Below are positions 1 through 10,313 of a stretch of DNA of 64,000 bases, piece by piece. How positions within the stretch are numbered: the stretch's first letter is position 1; every line of letters starts with the position of its first letter. Source of the DNA: Cyclina sinensis (lineage: Eukaryota > Mollusca > Bivalvia > Venerida > Veneridae). The DNA is taken from positions 6,324,001 through 6,388,000 of the forward strand of contig JAAONU010000123.1 of NCBI GenBank assembly GCA_012932295.1, in the 5' to 3' direction. The position numbers and the translations under genes are program-made. A model generated the notes under the pieces. That model was not told the DNA's origin, searched no databases, and saw only the letters and a program-made list of their open reading frames with translations.

Positions 1-760
1 TAAGAAAGGTAAATGAAAAAAGATATATGGTCTTTGAGTTTGCCATTATTCCTTCTTCGTCTTTATTGTAATTAAAAAAAGGATAATAGCATCTACAATA
101 AAATCGTGAAAAGTTTGACAGTTTTTTTTAGAATTTGCTGGATACATAACAAATGTGACAAATGTGAGTCAACCCACATCCCCTATAGTTTGTCTAACAT
201 TGCTAACATTGGTAATACATTGTTAATTAGTTAGTGGGTCTACTTTATACTTGGACTCAACAAAACTTTAAAAACAGCTTCCCTTTAATCTATATTTTTT
301 TGACCTTGACCAATGAATAATCCTTTCCTTTAAGATCCATTTGTCCGAAAACTGTAACATTGCCCGTTACTTCCTTATTAACGTGATATAATTCGTACTT
401 AGTCATAACACCCCTTTGGACAAGAGTTTCCAACTTATATGTGACCTTGACCCCTTAATGACCTTCATCTTCAAGATCAATTTGCCTAGAAATTTAAAGC
501 TTCATTTCGGGGGCGAAAGTCACTCTACAGGGAAAGCTATTGTTATTTTCTTGTTTTTGCATTTTTGTTTTGCTGCTCAAAATAGATTAGTTACTTCACA
601 CCTGAGTTGTCTTTTGTTTAATTTTCCATACGTCTTGTTACCCTTAACAAACGTGAACAACAACTGGAAATATTGCAAGCGCCTACTTAAATGTCCAAAT
701 GTTTTAATAATCTATCAAAGACATAGGCAGTTGTTGGTATGCTACTGTATTTGGTGATTT
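1..760. other. Unique left flank, no gene recognised
   Basis: AT-rich sequence that has no partner in copy B of the duplication. It contains two TGACCTTGACC strings (about 301 and 441) of a kind common in dispersed mollusc repeats. A 113-codon open frame at 416-757 resembles no family I know and runs to the edge of the minisatellite, so I do not call it a gene. Confidence 0.5.
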
Positions 761-951
761 GCTAGTCTGCTGAAGTTAGTCTGCTAGTCTGCTAATCTGC
801 TAGTCTGCTGCAGTTAGTCTGCTAGTCTGCTGAAGTTAGTCTGCTAGTCTGCTAGCCTGCTAGTCTGCTGAAGTAAGTCTGCTAGTCTGCTGAAGTTAGT
901 CTGCTAGTCTGCTGAAATTAGTCTGCTAGTCTGCTGGAGTTAGTCTGCTAG
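761..951. repeat. AGTCTGCT-based minisatellite, block 1
   Basis: The octamer AGTCTGCT is repeated many times, alone or grouped into higher-order units separated by GAAGTT or GCAGTT. The array is imperfect, with variants such as GAAATT and GGAGTT. It lies outside the large duplication, to its left. Confidence 0.9.
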
Positions 952-1126
952 AGTTGTTTTGCCATTCTGTTATTCTACTCGAGTTGTTCTGTGGAAGTTT
1001 TCCTTTGAAGGGAATACAATGAATTATAAAATAATTGTGATTTGTTTCCTGTTTAAACGATTTTTATGCGAGTTTTACAACTTAGTAAAATGAAAATTAT
1101 GAATAACTTAAAACATCTTGGACACA

Positions 1127-1222
1127 AGTCTGCTGATGTTAGTCTGCTAGTCTGCTAAAGTTAGTCTGCTAGTCTGCTAAAGTTAGTCTGCTAGTCTGCT
1201 GAAGTTAGTCTGCTAGTCTGCT
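1127..1222. repeat. AGTCTGCT-based minisatellite, block 2
   Basis: This is the same AGTCTGCT/AAAGTT motif as at 761-951, separated from it by about 175 bp of unrelated sequence. It ends about 20 bp before the point where similarity to copy B begins (about 1245), so it abuts the duplication breakpoint. Copy B has no such array at its corresponding edge. Confidence 0.88.
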
Positions 1223-2765
1223 AACTTCACAGAGAATTTTTTCAAATACTTAAACATTTCATCACTGTATATTCATAATGTTAGCTTAACTTTTTCAATT
1301 TTGTTATTTGACTTTTTTTAATCTAAATTTTAATTAAGAGTTATGTTAACCTTCTTGTTAGTTGTGTCAAGTGGCAAAGAAATAAGTATACGTCACTTCA
1401 ATGACAGGTGCGCGCGACCAAGTGCCTGAAATATGGATTTTAATTTGCTACAAAAACATCTGCAAGATTAAATACCTGCGGGATTTTGTAAAATTGTTTT
1501 AGTTAGATACGTATTTTCCTCTCAATGAATATTCAGAGGTCAATAAATTGTGTCCATTGTCCTTTAAATGTTTAAAAAAAATACGGTAATCATTTTGAAT
1601 TTATCATCCAAGACTTTGATATATAGCTCAAAAATACTGCACACTAACAATATAAGCGCTTGTCCTTCAGGCTGTAGTATAAACATATAACATGCAAACA
1701 GATTTCATTTCTCCGAAGAAAAACATTGCCAGCAACACGATATGCCACTAAATTTCATTTGGCGCGAAAATGTTTACTTATTGAAATGTAAAAAAGTCAC
1801 GTATTTTTTTCATATGAAATTCTAAGTTTTTATACTCATACAGAAAGTAAGTGTAAATATACGAAATAAACTGTTTACTTTAATGTTTTATCGATGTATG
1901 AAATACATCAGGTTTATTCAAATTGGTTGAAGTCCCAATGTGCAGTTAATTTCTTAAAATGTTCATTATTCAGGCCCTCTTTCCCCATTGAAGTAATAAC
2001 CATGTGCTTAGATTAGGTTAAACTTTATTTGAAACATTAATAAACACAAAATAAAAGGAAATTGAAGGAAAACTGAACGAAAAAAGAAGTATTATTAGCT
2101 TATATATTTACATGTTTTTTTCCATGTGCCCTAGACATGAAGGATATTGTCTGAGTATTATTATTCAATACTGTGAAGCGTGAAGGATGCAACACAGAAA
2201 GACCTCCAACTCGGCCGATGATTTACTGTGCTTCAAATCTTTCTCAAGACGCCATAATCTCAGATCAAACCGAGTGAGAAAAAAAACTTAAGAAAAATAA
2301 AAAAAACCTTTTCATACCTAGTACTCTTTCGCAGTTTGGTGGACCGGAACATGTCTGATTAAGCTGTCTTTACTCTAGAGAAAGCCTCAACCTCCTACTC
2401 GGGACAGCTTGAACCGGAAGCTAATGCTCTAATAACTGTGTATATCTAGGTCCACTTCAGTTTCGTTCTAGACATATTTTTTAGGTACTATTCAAGTCGT
2501 TTCTGAGAAAACGTCATTCGAAGAAAACTTGAACGGACGGAGAGATGGTGGACAGTGAGGACATTAACATACATTGCATAGATAAACAAAAAAAAGTCAA
2601 ATGAAATATAATATTTACAATTAACTTTATTGTTTATAAATTAAATACAAGTAAAATGAAACTCAGAGAACCAAACAATTCTTCATGTCGACTTTTCGTT
2701 TCTTGACTGTCCTTGTGGGAGACTGTTACTGAAAAAGATAAAAATAACAATCTCAGAATTAGTGT

Positions 2766-2810
2766 ATTCATTCATTCATTCATTCATTCTTTCATTCATT
2801 CATTCATTCT
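2766..2810. repeat. CATT microsatellite
   Basis: A tetranucleotide run of ATTC/CATT with one interruption. The copy B equivalent (about 46909-46938) is shorter. Confidence 0.9.
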
Positions 2811-2842
2811 CTTTTTCATTTCACTTTATTTTAAAAACGACT

Positions 2843-2975
2843 ACAGCAGCAGCAACAAAACAACAACAACAACAGCAACAAAACAACAACAACAACAACA
2901 ACAACAACAGTAACAACAGCAACAAACAACAACAGCAGCAACAACAACAGCAACAAAACAACAACAGCAACAACA

Positions 2976-3006
<31 letters not shown>

Positions 3007-3215
3007 AACAACAACAACAGCAACAACAACAGCAACAAAACAACAACAACAGCAGCAACAACAACAGCAACAAAACAACAACAGCAACAAAACAACAACA
3101 GCAACAAAACAACAACAGCAACAAAACAACAACAAAACAACAACAACAACAGCAACAAAACAACAACAACAGCAACAACAACAACAACAGCAGCAGCACC
3201 ACCACCACCAACAAC
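2843..3215. repeat. CAA/CAG microsatellite, expanded in copy A
   Basis: About 370 bp of CAA and CAG triplets with occasional AAAC slips that change frame repeatedly, ending in a short CAC run. It is open in several frames on both strands only because the repeat lacks stop codons. The copy B locus (about 46977-47034) keeps only about 60 bp, so the array has expanded or contracted several-fold between copies. Confidence 0.95.
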
Positions 3216-3621
3216 GGTTGGTATTTGTTACGTTTCTGTTTGTGTTTTTTTCTTTGATAATAAAATTAGTTTTTAATCGTATTTCTGTTATCATTTCTTT
3301 TCTTAATTAAACATAAATTTGCTACAAAAATCCATGAAGTCATCATTAAAGCCTTGCATTTATGTTTGCTATTGTTATCAATGTTGACCAGCTGCAGTCA
3401 AAATCACTTTCAAAACTTAATAAGTCAATAAATGACACATTGTTTAGCAAATATATCTGAGGTATTAGACCCATAGCAAACTTTTACCATTTAATTTACC
3501 ATATTTAAAGCTTTTATAAAAGTTTAAAATTTATTTAAAAAAGAAATAAATTCTGTTTACATAAATCTTGTAAAACCAAAAACCGAAACAAAAGAAATCC
3601 AACAAACGAATGAAAAGATCT

Positions 3622-3700
3622 GACTTGAGTGGGGATTGAACCCACGCCCTTGAGTGAATAGGTTTCCTAGTCCAAATGTTTAGCTGTAGACGGTGGTTTG
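3622..3700 (-). repeat. tRNA-derived relic (SINE head or tRNA pseudogene)
   Basis: On the minus strand, 3645-3629 forms a textbook T-arm: a 5-bp stem GTGGG/CCCAC around a 7-nt TTCAATC loop. This fits the internal B-box consensus of polymerase III genes. The following bases (TCAAGTC) could be the 3' acceptor strand, but I find no matching 5' strand. The putative anticodon arm is mispaired, so it is not a working tRNA. It is conserved at 48011-48087. Confidence 0.4.
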
Positions 3701-4463
3701 ATGGTACTTTTGTTACTGGTTAAATAAACATAAAACGTAAAAAAATAGGAACGAAAAATGTTAACTGTGCACATGTGACGTCTATAACTACACTTATCAA
3801 TGGAAATGAGTACTCTTCCGAGTGGAGGTAAAGCACCTTAATCTGTTTAGAATCTCTGGGGAGCCTGAGAACATTTTCCCTGAGCGAGTAGAATAAATAT
3901 GCGGATGTCAAATTCTTTTTATACAAAAACAAGAATAAAATGATGTTTCACATAGCTATATTCATTCATAAATCTATAAAAAAGAGTAAAAATCAAGACT
4001 TAATTTGCACAACAAGAATTAAATGTGCAATGTTTTATCTCCGTTATATTACACCTGTATATAATATAAGAATATACATAATGTCTGTTTGACATTATAA
4101 AAGAATTTGCCATGTGACATTTTTTGGAGGCAAAAAGGCTTGGATAATGAATAATCTGTTTTGCACGTGTAGACCCGTGCACATCGCACCTGCTCACGCG
4201 CACATTTGTACAGTACTGATAATTAACAGTCAGCGGTCAAAAAGTAATACGAAATTAAGAGATTCATTCGAATAATTCAGTTTTCAAAGACAGCCTTAAT
4301 AAATACGAAATAAACTATGTTAAGCTAGAATCATTAGATTGCAAACGTATGTTCCTATTATAAAGTTATTCTTTCCATATTCAGTAGTTTTGCATTTAAG
4401 TATTTAGAAGTTTCAAAATAGAAAGATGATTACCTATAAATATTTAGGGACAACTTGGACAGC

Positions 4464-5351
4464 CTAGCAAGGTCCAATGACGATATCTGACAGCGTGCTG
4501 GAGGGTCTCGTCGATTCCTCGACCTCGTCCCTGTGGTCACTGTTAGCACTCAAGAAACTTATGTTCAATTCATTGTCATTCCTTAAACCAACAAGCGGAG
4601 ATATAATGGTCTCAGACTTGGCCCTGAACATCCTGGAACTGAGAGGCGTGACAGATGTAGCGAAACGTCGTGGTCGAGATAAGGTGTACTGTTTGGGTTT
4701 CACTGGCGTATCTGTCATCACGGGGTTTACAAGATCGACGTCGTGACCGGTGTTCGAACCTGAGACTCCCTGGTTGGAAGCTTCATTTTGCGGTTGTAGA
4801 GAAAAATCAAGTGGTCGGGGTTGGTACATTTGAGCTGGGGGATTTTGAACTGGTGTATGGTACATTGAGGGAACAGAGTCAGCACAGAGCGGTCCAAGGT
4901 ATGGGTAGAAAGGAAGAACTGTGGTCTGCCCTTGGCTCATGTCAGCTCCAGCCTCCTGCGCCGATGCCGAGAAGCAAGGCTCGTGCATTGTCCTCATATA
5001 ATCCATTGCTTGCCTGTACTGGGCTTGACGTCTCATGTTATCTTCGTGAATGAGCTGTGTCAGATTTTTAATGTACATCATAGCGCACCGTAAGGCTCGG
5101 ATCTTTGACATACGGCGATGGTGCAGATGAAACTGTTCTGGCAAGCATTTTTTCAAGTCCTCTAAAGCAGCGTTTATTTTCTGCATTCTTATTCTTTCCT
5201 GTGAATTTGCCGTAAGTCTACGCTGCTCGCTATCACTGTCCTCACATTCAAACTTTCTTTTTTTATTCTTGCGGCTAAACTCCATTTTACACTCCACAGT
5301 TTCCTTCTCATTGTTAAATTCCATTTTCAGATCCGACACACTTGATTCCAT
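4464..5351 (-). CDS. bHLH transcription factor, copy A
   Basis: A 295-aa single-exon protein. Residues 44-101 form a basic helix-loop-helix domain. The basic region RRLTANSQERIRMQ keeps the Glu and Arg that contact E-box DNA, helix 1 reads NAALEDLKKCLP, and helix 2 ends MMYIKNLTQLI. Helix 1 is closest in style to the atonal/NeuroD/neurogenin group, but the loop (FHLHHRRMSKIR) is divergent, so I give no symbol. It should dimerise and act in the nucleus. Residues 28-33 (KNKKRK) could be a nuclear localisation signal. The C-terminal 190 residues are low in complexity and unrecognised. The start at 5351 is chosen because the upstream sequence looks like promoter. Copy B differs at about 11 residues plus a 2-aa deletion, none of them inside the bHLH domain, which points to purifying selection. 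Confidence 0.9.
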   Translation of the reverse strand: MESSVSDLKMEFNNEKETVECKMEFSRKNKKRKFECEDSDSEQRRLTANSQERIRMQKINAALEDLKKCLPEQFHLHHRRMSKIRALRCAMMYIKNLTQLIHEDNMRRQAQYRQAMDYMRTMHEPCFSASAQEAGADMSQGQTTVLPFYPYLGPLCADSVPSMYHTPVQNPPAQMYQPRPLDFSLQPQNEASNQGVSGSNTGHDVDLVNPVMTDTPVKPKQYTLSRPRRFATSVTPLSSRMFRAKSETIISPLVGLRNDNELNISFLSANSDHRDEVEESTRPSSTLSDIVIGPC

Positions 5352-5470
5352 GCCTTACTCAGAAGAACAGAATTTTAATACTGGTTTTCAAAATTGTATT
5401 TTAAATAAAGACTACTGATAAGCCTTTTTGACTGACCAAATCACGTGACAGTATTAAAAGACCAATAAAA
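5352..5470 (-). promoter_or_regulatory. bHLH gene promoter with palindromic E-box
   Basis: Upstream of the start codon on the minus strand lie an A/T-rich TATA-like stretch (around 5400), a CACGTG E-box at 5442-5447 set in the longer palindrome GTCACGTGAC, and an ATTGG (inverted CCAAT) at 5462-5466. All three are kept in copy B (E-box 49820-49825). Autoregulation or control by another bHLH factor is plausible but inferred. Confidence 0.45.
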
Positions 5471-5523
5471 TTGCGATTTTCAGGTAAGTGTAAACCTAGG
5501 GGTCTTTAGGGAAGCCGAATAAT

Positions 5524-5545
5524 GATTCGCACCTTGGTGCGAATC
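5524..5545. repeat. Perfect 10-bp hairpin upstream of bHLH gene
   Basis: GATTCGCACC and its reverse complement are separated by TT. It is kept without change at 49902-49923 in copy B, within a region where other positions have diverged. It could be a transcription-factor palindrome or the remnant of a transposon end. Confidence 0.7.
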
Positions 5546-8053
5546 GGCGTCACGGTGGGGCCTTAAGATCCTTCGAAAACAATCTCCATCATGTTTTATT
5601 TAGCCATTAGCTGACCATTCTAGCAATATATCATGTGACTCCATTCTTCAGAAACACTTTGAATCCCTTCATCTCAAAGATCATCAAAAATGATTACGTC
5701 AGTTTGAAAACTTTTAAAAGCGCCATCTTTTCTTGTGAAAAATGCAAATCGGTTTTTAATGGTCATTTTCCGGACAAAAAGAACGGACGCTGCCACTTTT
5801 ATTGATGGTCATTCGGGAGCGGAAGGAGAATGAGTACGTTTATGTAAGGAGGGTTTAATAGACTGAAACAAATTGGCCAGTCATTACAGAGCAAGAAATT
5901 AATTTTCTACACACATTAGCGAAGATTTAGTACAGTTTTCGATGTTAAATCTTTATTTTCCTCACAAGCCTTCCATTCTATTATCATTTTTTAACAACTT
6001 TATCTGAAAGGGATCTTTATATTTAACTCCATATAAGAAAAGTATAAGAAGGTATTTAATTCCTGCTAATGATTCTGGAGAACCTAAAGTCATATTTCTA
6101 TTCCTAAGTTTCTTTCCCTTTTTACAGCATTCCGTAGTACATGCATTTTATTTCACTTAACTCATGCAAAATAGTTTTTACGTCTCATTCGATGTAGACT
6201 AAATATGTAGACTAAATGTTTAGACTAAATAATATTATTTTATGATTTTGTCTACACTGTTTCTCTTCTGGATAGTCTTTTTAAAAAGAATTATGTTTCG
6301 AGTGTGATTGGATAAAAATAAAAGCGGTGGAAGTATCACAATGTTAAACTTATAATCTTAGTTCGCCTTCTGTTGGAGCTAAAAGTAAGTCGTTTGCCAG
6401 TCGACGACAGTTAATAATTTTGCGTTCCTTTTCAATATATAAGAAAACATATCAAATGATGATTGATACTTGTAACGGAAAGTGAATGAATATAATTCTA
6501 TGTAGAGTTTTCTTAAAACGCCAAGTCTCGCCAATCGACAAAGCAGCCTCATAATAAAAATATATCAAAACTGGTTTACAGATCTAAGTTACGTTTTTCG
6601 TTGTGTGTTTGTTTTCAAGATGCTGAAGAAAGATTTAAGACCGCCAACTATTATTGTGGGTAAAAAAGCTTGTCCCTTACCGCGGCAGCTGACATTGAAT
6701 GGTGTTTGTCAAGTTGGAGAGGGAAATAAGGAAATACGTTCGCGAATTCATGGTATCTGAATCATGAGCTCTTGGTCGAGGGTAAATGTTTTCTTAGAAC
6801 AACATTGATATCATAAAGTCGTATTGATCCTGGTAGAGATCATCGGCACTTAGAACCGAATAAAAGATTACAGCAACCATGATAATATAGAGGCAGTGAA
6901 ACAAAATGAGATATAAAAAAGCAAATATCACAAAATTACTGCTCTTACTCCCGAAAGAAAATTCAAACATTGTACAATTGCACATCAGGGTTATAGTTAC
7001 TTCCATCGGTATGAGAACTGTATGTCAAGAAAAGTAAATATATGAAAGTAATATGTAATAAAATTAGTTTTGAAAGTAGTTTTCAAAGAATGTTTGTCTG
7101 TCCGTCTGTGCAGGGGCTTAACTGAGACCTCATTTAAGGCCCTGGTCTTTGTGGCAGTTTATGAAAAGTACAAAAAACGATATAGTGATTACAATAATTT
7201 GCTGGAAGCCGACTTATGTTTAACAACTATTTAACACGAAAATCGGAGGAATTGTTAGTGAAGGTTGTCGTCATCTGCATTTAAGTCATGTCTAACACAG
7301 AAGTTCAAAACAGTAAACTTTGGGCTTGTTCGTCTGACGAAAGCCACTGATACATTGAGTCAAGCCAAATAACAGGTAACTACGGCGCAAGTTTCATTTA
7401 AAGAACTTTAGTCTTTTGGTTTATCGAAACTAATAACACAAACGCGCATATCTGTTAGCAGCATGAAACAACCAGTTGCTCAAAGCAGATTTCTCCATAA
7501 ATATGTACTATAGTTTAGTCTTATTTGCCTCTATAAAGTTAGATCGGACATAAAACTATTCGTAGTAAATATTTTAAAGAAATATTGTCAGAAATATAAA
7601 TCGCCGTATGCACCTTTTTTAACAAGTTAAATATTAATTATGAATATAAGATAAGTTTAAACAAAAGGTGTCACAGGGTAGATAATCAACAAATGATGTC
7701 CACATTATCATTTAATTATCCGCCACTCATCAGCTCTAAATAGTTCACGTGCAGCAGTGACATCCCAGCATGCAACCGCTCAAAGATCAGATTAATCGGT
7801 AATAGCCGTATCTTTCCGATTAACACAGAGGTGCGAGATGTTACGTTAATAAATAAACATTCGGTGGTCTCTAATGTGAAATTAATAGTGTCTTTGTTAT
7901 GTTGTGATTTAATTCGTGGCAAAAGCTGAAAACGTGTGAATTTTTTAAACTGATTAAATGCAGACTGGTAGCAATTTCAAAAACTAACTGTGACCAGGAA
8001 ACAAAAGTAATTAGTCAAAATATAGTACTAGTAGAAGCAGTAGTAATAACAAT

Positions 8054-8147
8054 GAAGATGATGATGATCATCGTTGTCATCACCATCACCACCACCACCA
8101 TCATTATCATCATCATCAGCAGCAGTATCAGCATCATCAGCATCATA
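8054..8147. repeat. CAT/ATC microsatellite
   Basis: Imperfect trinucleotide run of GAT/CAT/CAC. The copy B version (about 52291-52373) differs in length and order. Confidence 0.85.
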
Positions 8148-9061
8148 TACGTCACGAATGATGCGGATAATTAGTTTTTGTTGCCCATTTCCCATTAATT
8201 TAATCTTCAAGTTTGCGGAAGACCATTAAAGTATTGTCAGTGTAGCGTTTTGATGTTTATTTGACATTGTTTCATTTGTTGAAATAGATATTTTTTTTTC
8301 ATACTGGCTCATTCAAACGAGTTCTATAAACAGTTCTTGAGTATTTAGATTTTTCGAGTATTTAGAGTACGAATTTCAAGACTATCGTTATAGTCACATT
8401 GACTGATGACATCACAAGCACCTGTTACCAAAATATAGCTGAACTACTGGTTAGCAAAGAGAACCAATATTTATATACATTTGATAGCAGCAGAATTTTT
8501 AACTTTAGATAACTTTTTTCTTTGTCAGCCGAATTTTAAGATTCTTATATCATTTGAAAGCTCTTTAAATTCAGTTTGAAAATATAAGCAGATTTTGAAT
8601 TTTTGCTTTTAAAGAAGAAAACTAAACTAATTTATACCTGTCATTTCAGCATTTTTCTAGCAGCTCAGATGCACTATGTTTAACCATTTACAAACAAAAA
8701 AGTAAACAGTTTTGACAATTATTTTTTAAATATGCAAAATATAATTTACAGAAGTTTTAAATGATATAAAATATTGAATTATTTGATGAAAAATGACTTT
8801 GTAACTGTAATTACAAAATTACTATGTTTTGCATTTTTATCAACCGCCATGTTTTTGCAAACCTTCAAAAAGTTACCTGTATCTCTTATCAGTTACTTGT
8901 TACTATTAATAGATTTCAAAACAATAACATTCAACGTTCCTTCAAAATTCAGCGGAAAACCACTGCTTGTAAGAGCTTATTTAGGTTGAAAAAAGAAAAC
9001 TTGTATTTTATTTTCATTTTTGATATTTTATATCGAAAGCGTTTTTACTTTAAGCATGGTC

Positions 9062-9064
<3 letters not shown>

Positions 9065-9098
<34 letters not shown>
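9065..9098. repeat. GA dinucleotide microsatellite
   Basis: An uninterrupted GA run of about 17 units. Copy B has about 25 units at 53031-53080. Confidence 0.95.
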
Positions 9099-9100
<2 letters not shown>

Positions 9101-9591
9101 ATAAAAGATGGAAAATGTTAGTCCCTCATGGTCACCTGATTTCTTTGTGATCGTAGAGCGTAACTTTGTTATAACCATATCGAGCAGTATTTCTTTTTTA
9201 AATCATAATGTTGGTCGCAATTGTTTTTATTCTTAAAGATATTACTAACACATTTCATTAATTTTATATCTCTTTTGAAAGATTAGTTTATGATATAGTT
9301 AAATTTGTAATTTAAAAAATAGTTAACACCCAAAGAAAAAAACAAACAAAACAAAAAAACCAGACAAACGGCATTTGAAATAAACACAACAACAACAACA
9401 ACAACAAAACATAACAACACACACACACCCTGCATGATATTACCTTGTTTTCTATTTTAATCAGTTGACTTAATATAAGGTCCAATGATCAATTTTCCGA
9501 AATCTAGTCGACCTAGTTTGTTAAGGTTTTAGTTTTACTTCCGCGTTCCTGGACTGAGGGGAATTGCAGGAGAAAAGAATACTTTTTTGAG

Positions 9592-10311
9592 GTAAGACTA
9601 TTTGTATACAAGACTTTTTTTTTTTAAATACATGTGTCTCTTAAAGAATCTCATCAGCTTTGTAATGTATGGATGAAATATTTCTTGAGTTTACGATATT
9701 GCACGGTTAGAGGGAGTTAACTATTTGGATGAATGCCAAATGGCTGGCGAAAATGTTTCCTACGGTGAATTTCCAAAATTTCTTTTAACTTCAGTAGTTT
9801 ATATCACAGATTTAACGAAATCAAAAGGATATAAGGTCATCACAGCATTTAAAACGTATTTTAACACGACACTTACGAAACGCCCACAGTTATCTGAAGC
9901 GGGTATAATTGCACATTCTCGTTTAATGTTAATGTATGTCAGAGTCATAGAAACAGTAAATAAACGTTTTTATTAATTATAGTAGTGAAGTGAATTAGTG
10001 CAAAGCTAGAGGTTGGGAAGGGAGGGAGTCGGGGATGCAGGTGTTGGTGACGAGAAGACACATTATTAAATACAAAGTTCTGTTGAACATTTCATTCCAA
10101 ATCGAAAGACCTTTTATATTTATTTTATGAGAATGTCTGCTTAAAGATAATTCAAGTAATTGTACATAATTATTCTGTGGTATAAATTTCATGTGGTCGT
10201 TTTCGTTAAAGTTATTAGACTTAAAAAAACATACATGTAAAACTAAGAATAACTGTTTTATATAAAATCATGTTGCTTATGTTTAGTATGCTTTTTAATT
10301 TTTATCATCAG
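9592..10311 (+). other. Intron in 5' UTR of TRIM-like gene, copy A
   Basis: A strong donor (GAG|GTAAGA at 9591/9592) and an acceptor (TTTTTATCATCAG ending at 10311) bracket 720 bp. The acceptor lies two bases before the ATG at 10314, so the whole protein is encoded in the second exon and the first exon (ending at 9591) is untranslated. Donor and acceptor are both kept in copy B (53560-54281). Confidence 0.6.
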
Positions 10312-10313
10312 CA

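Larger units (their letters stand above)
1245..4463. other. Intergenic DNA downstream of bHLH gene, copy A
   Basis: No gene is supported. The stretch holds microsatellites (CATT at 2766-2810, CAA/CAG at 2843-3215) and a tRNA-like relic at 3622-3700. Similarity to copy B continues throughout, apart from the microsatellite length and a B-only insertion of about 575 bp corresponding to position 3494. Confidence 0.6.
5546..9480. other. Intergenic DNA between bHLH and TRIM-like genes, copy A
   Basis: No gene is supported. It contains a CAT/ATC microsatellite (8054-8147), a GA run (9065-9098), about 155 bp absent from copy B (about 6787-6941), and about 550 bp absent from copy B (about 8390-8940). 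The short conserved open frame at 7716-7922 (68 aa, minus) resembles no known family. Confidence 0.5.

Noticed and set aside
416..757. 113-codon plus-strand frame in the left flank
   Set aside because: No known relatives and no second copy to compare. Its sequence overlaps dispersed TGACCTTGACC-type repeat DNA and ends at the minisatellite.
2713..3310. Open frames rich in Gln/Asn (plus strand) and Cys/Val/Leu (minus strand)
   Set aside because: They are open only because the CAA/CAG microsatellite lacks stops in every frame. The equivalent is nearly absent from copy B.
7716..7922. 68-codon minus-strand frame conserved in copy B (51952-52158)
   Set aside because: Conservation is no higher than in the surrounding non-coding DNA, and no domain is recognisable.
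9725..9976. 83-codon open frame inside the TRIM 5'-UTR intron, also open in copy B (53694-53945)
   Set aside because: A versus B shows about nine amino-acid-changing and two silent differences, the neutral ratio. It has no family resemblance and lies within an intron with good splice sites.
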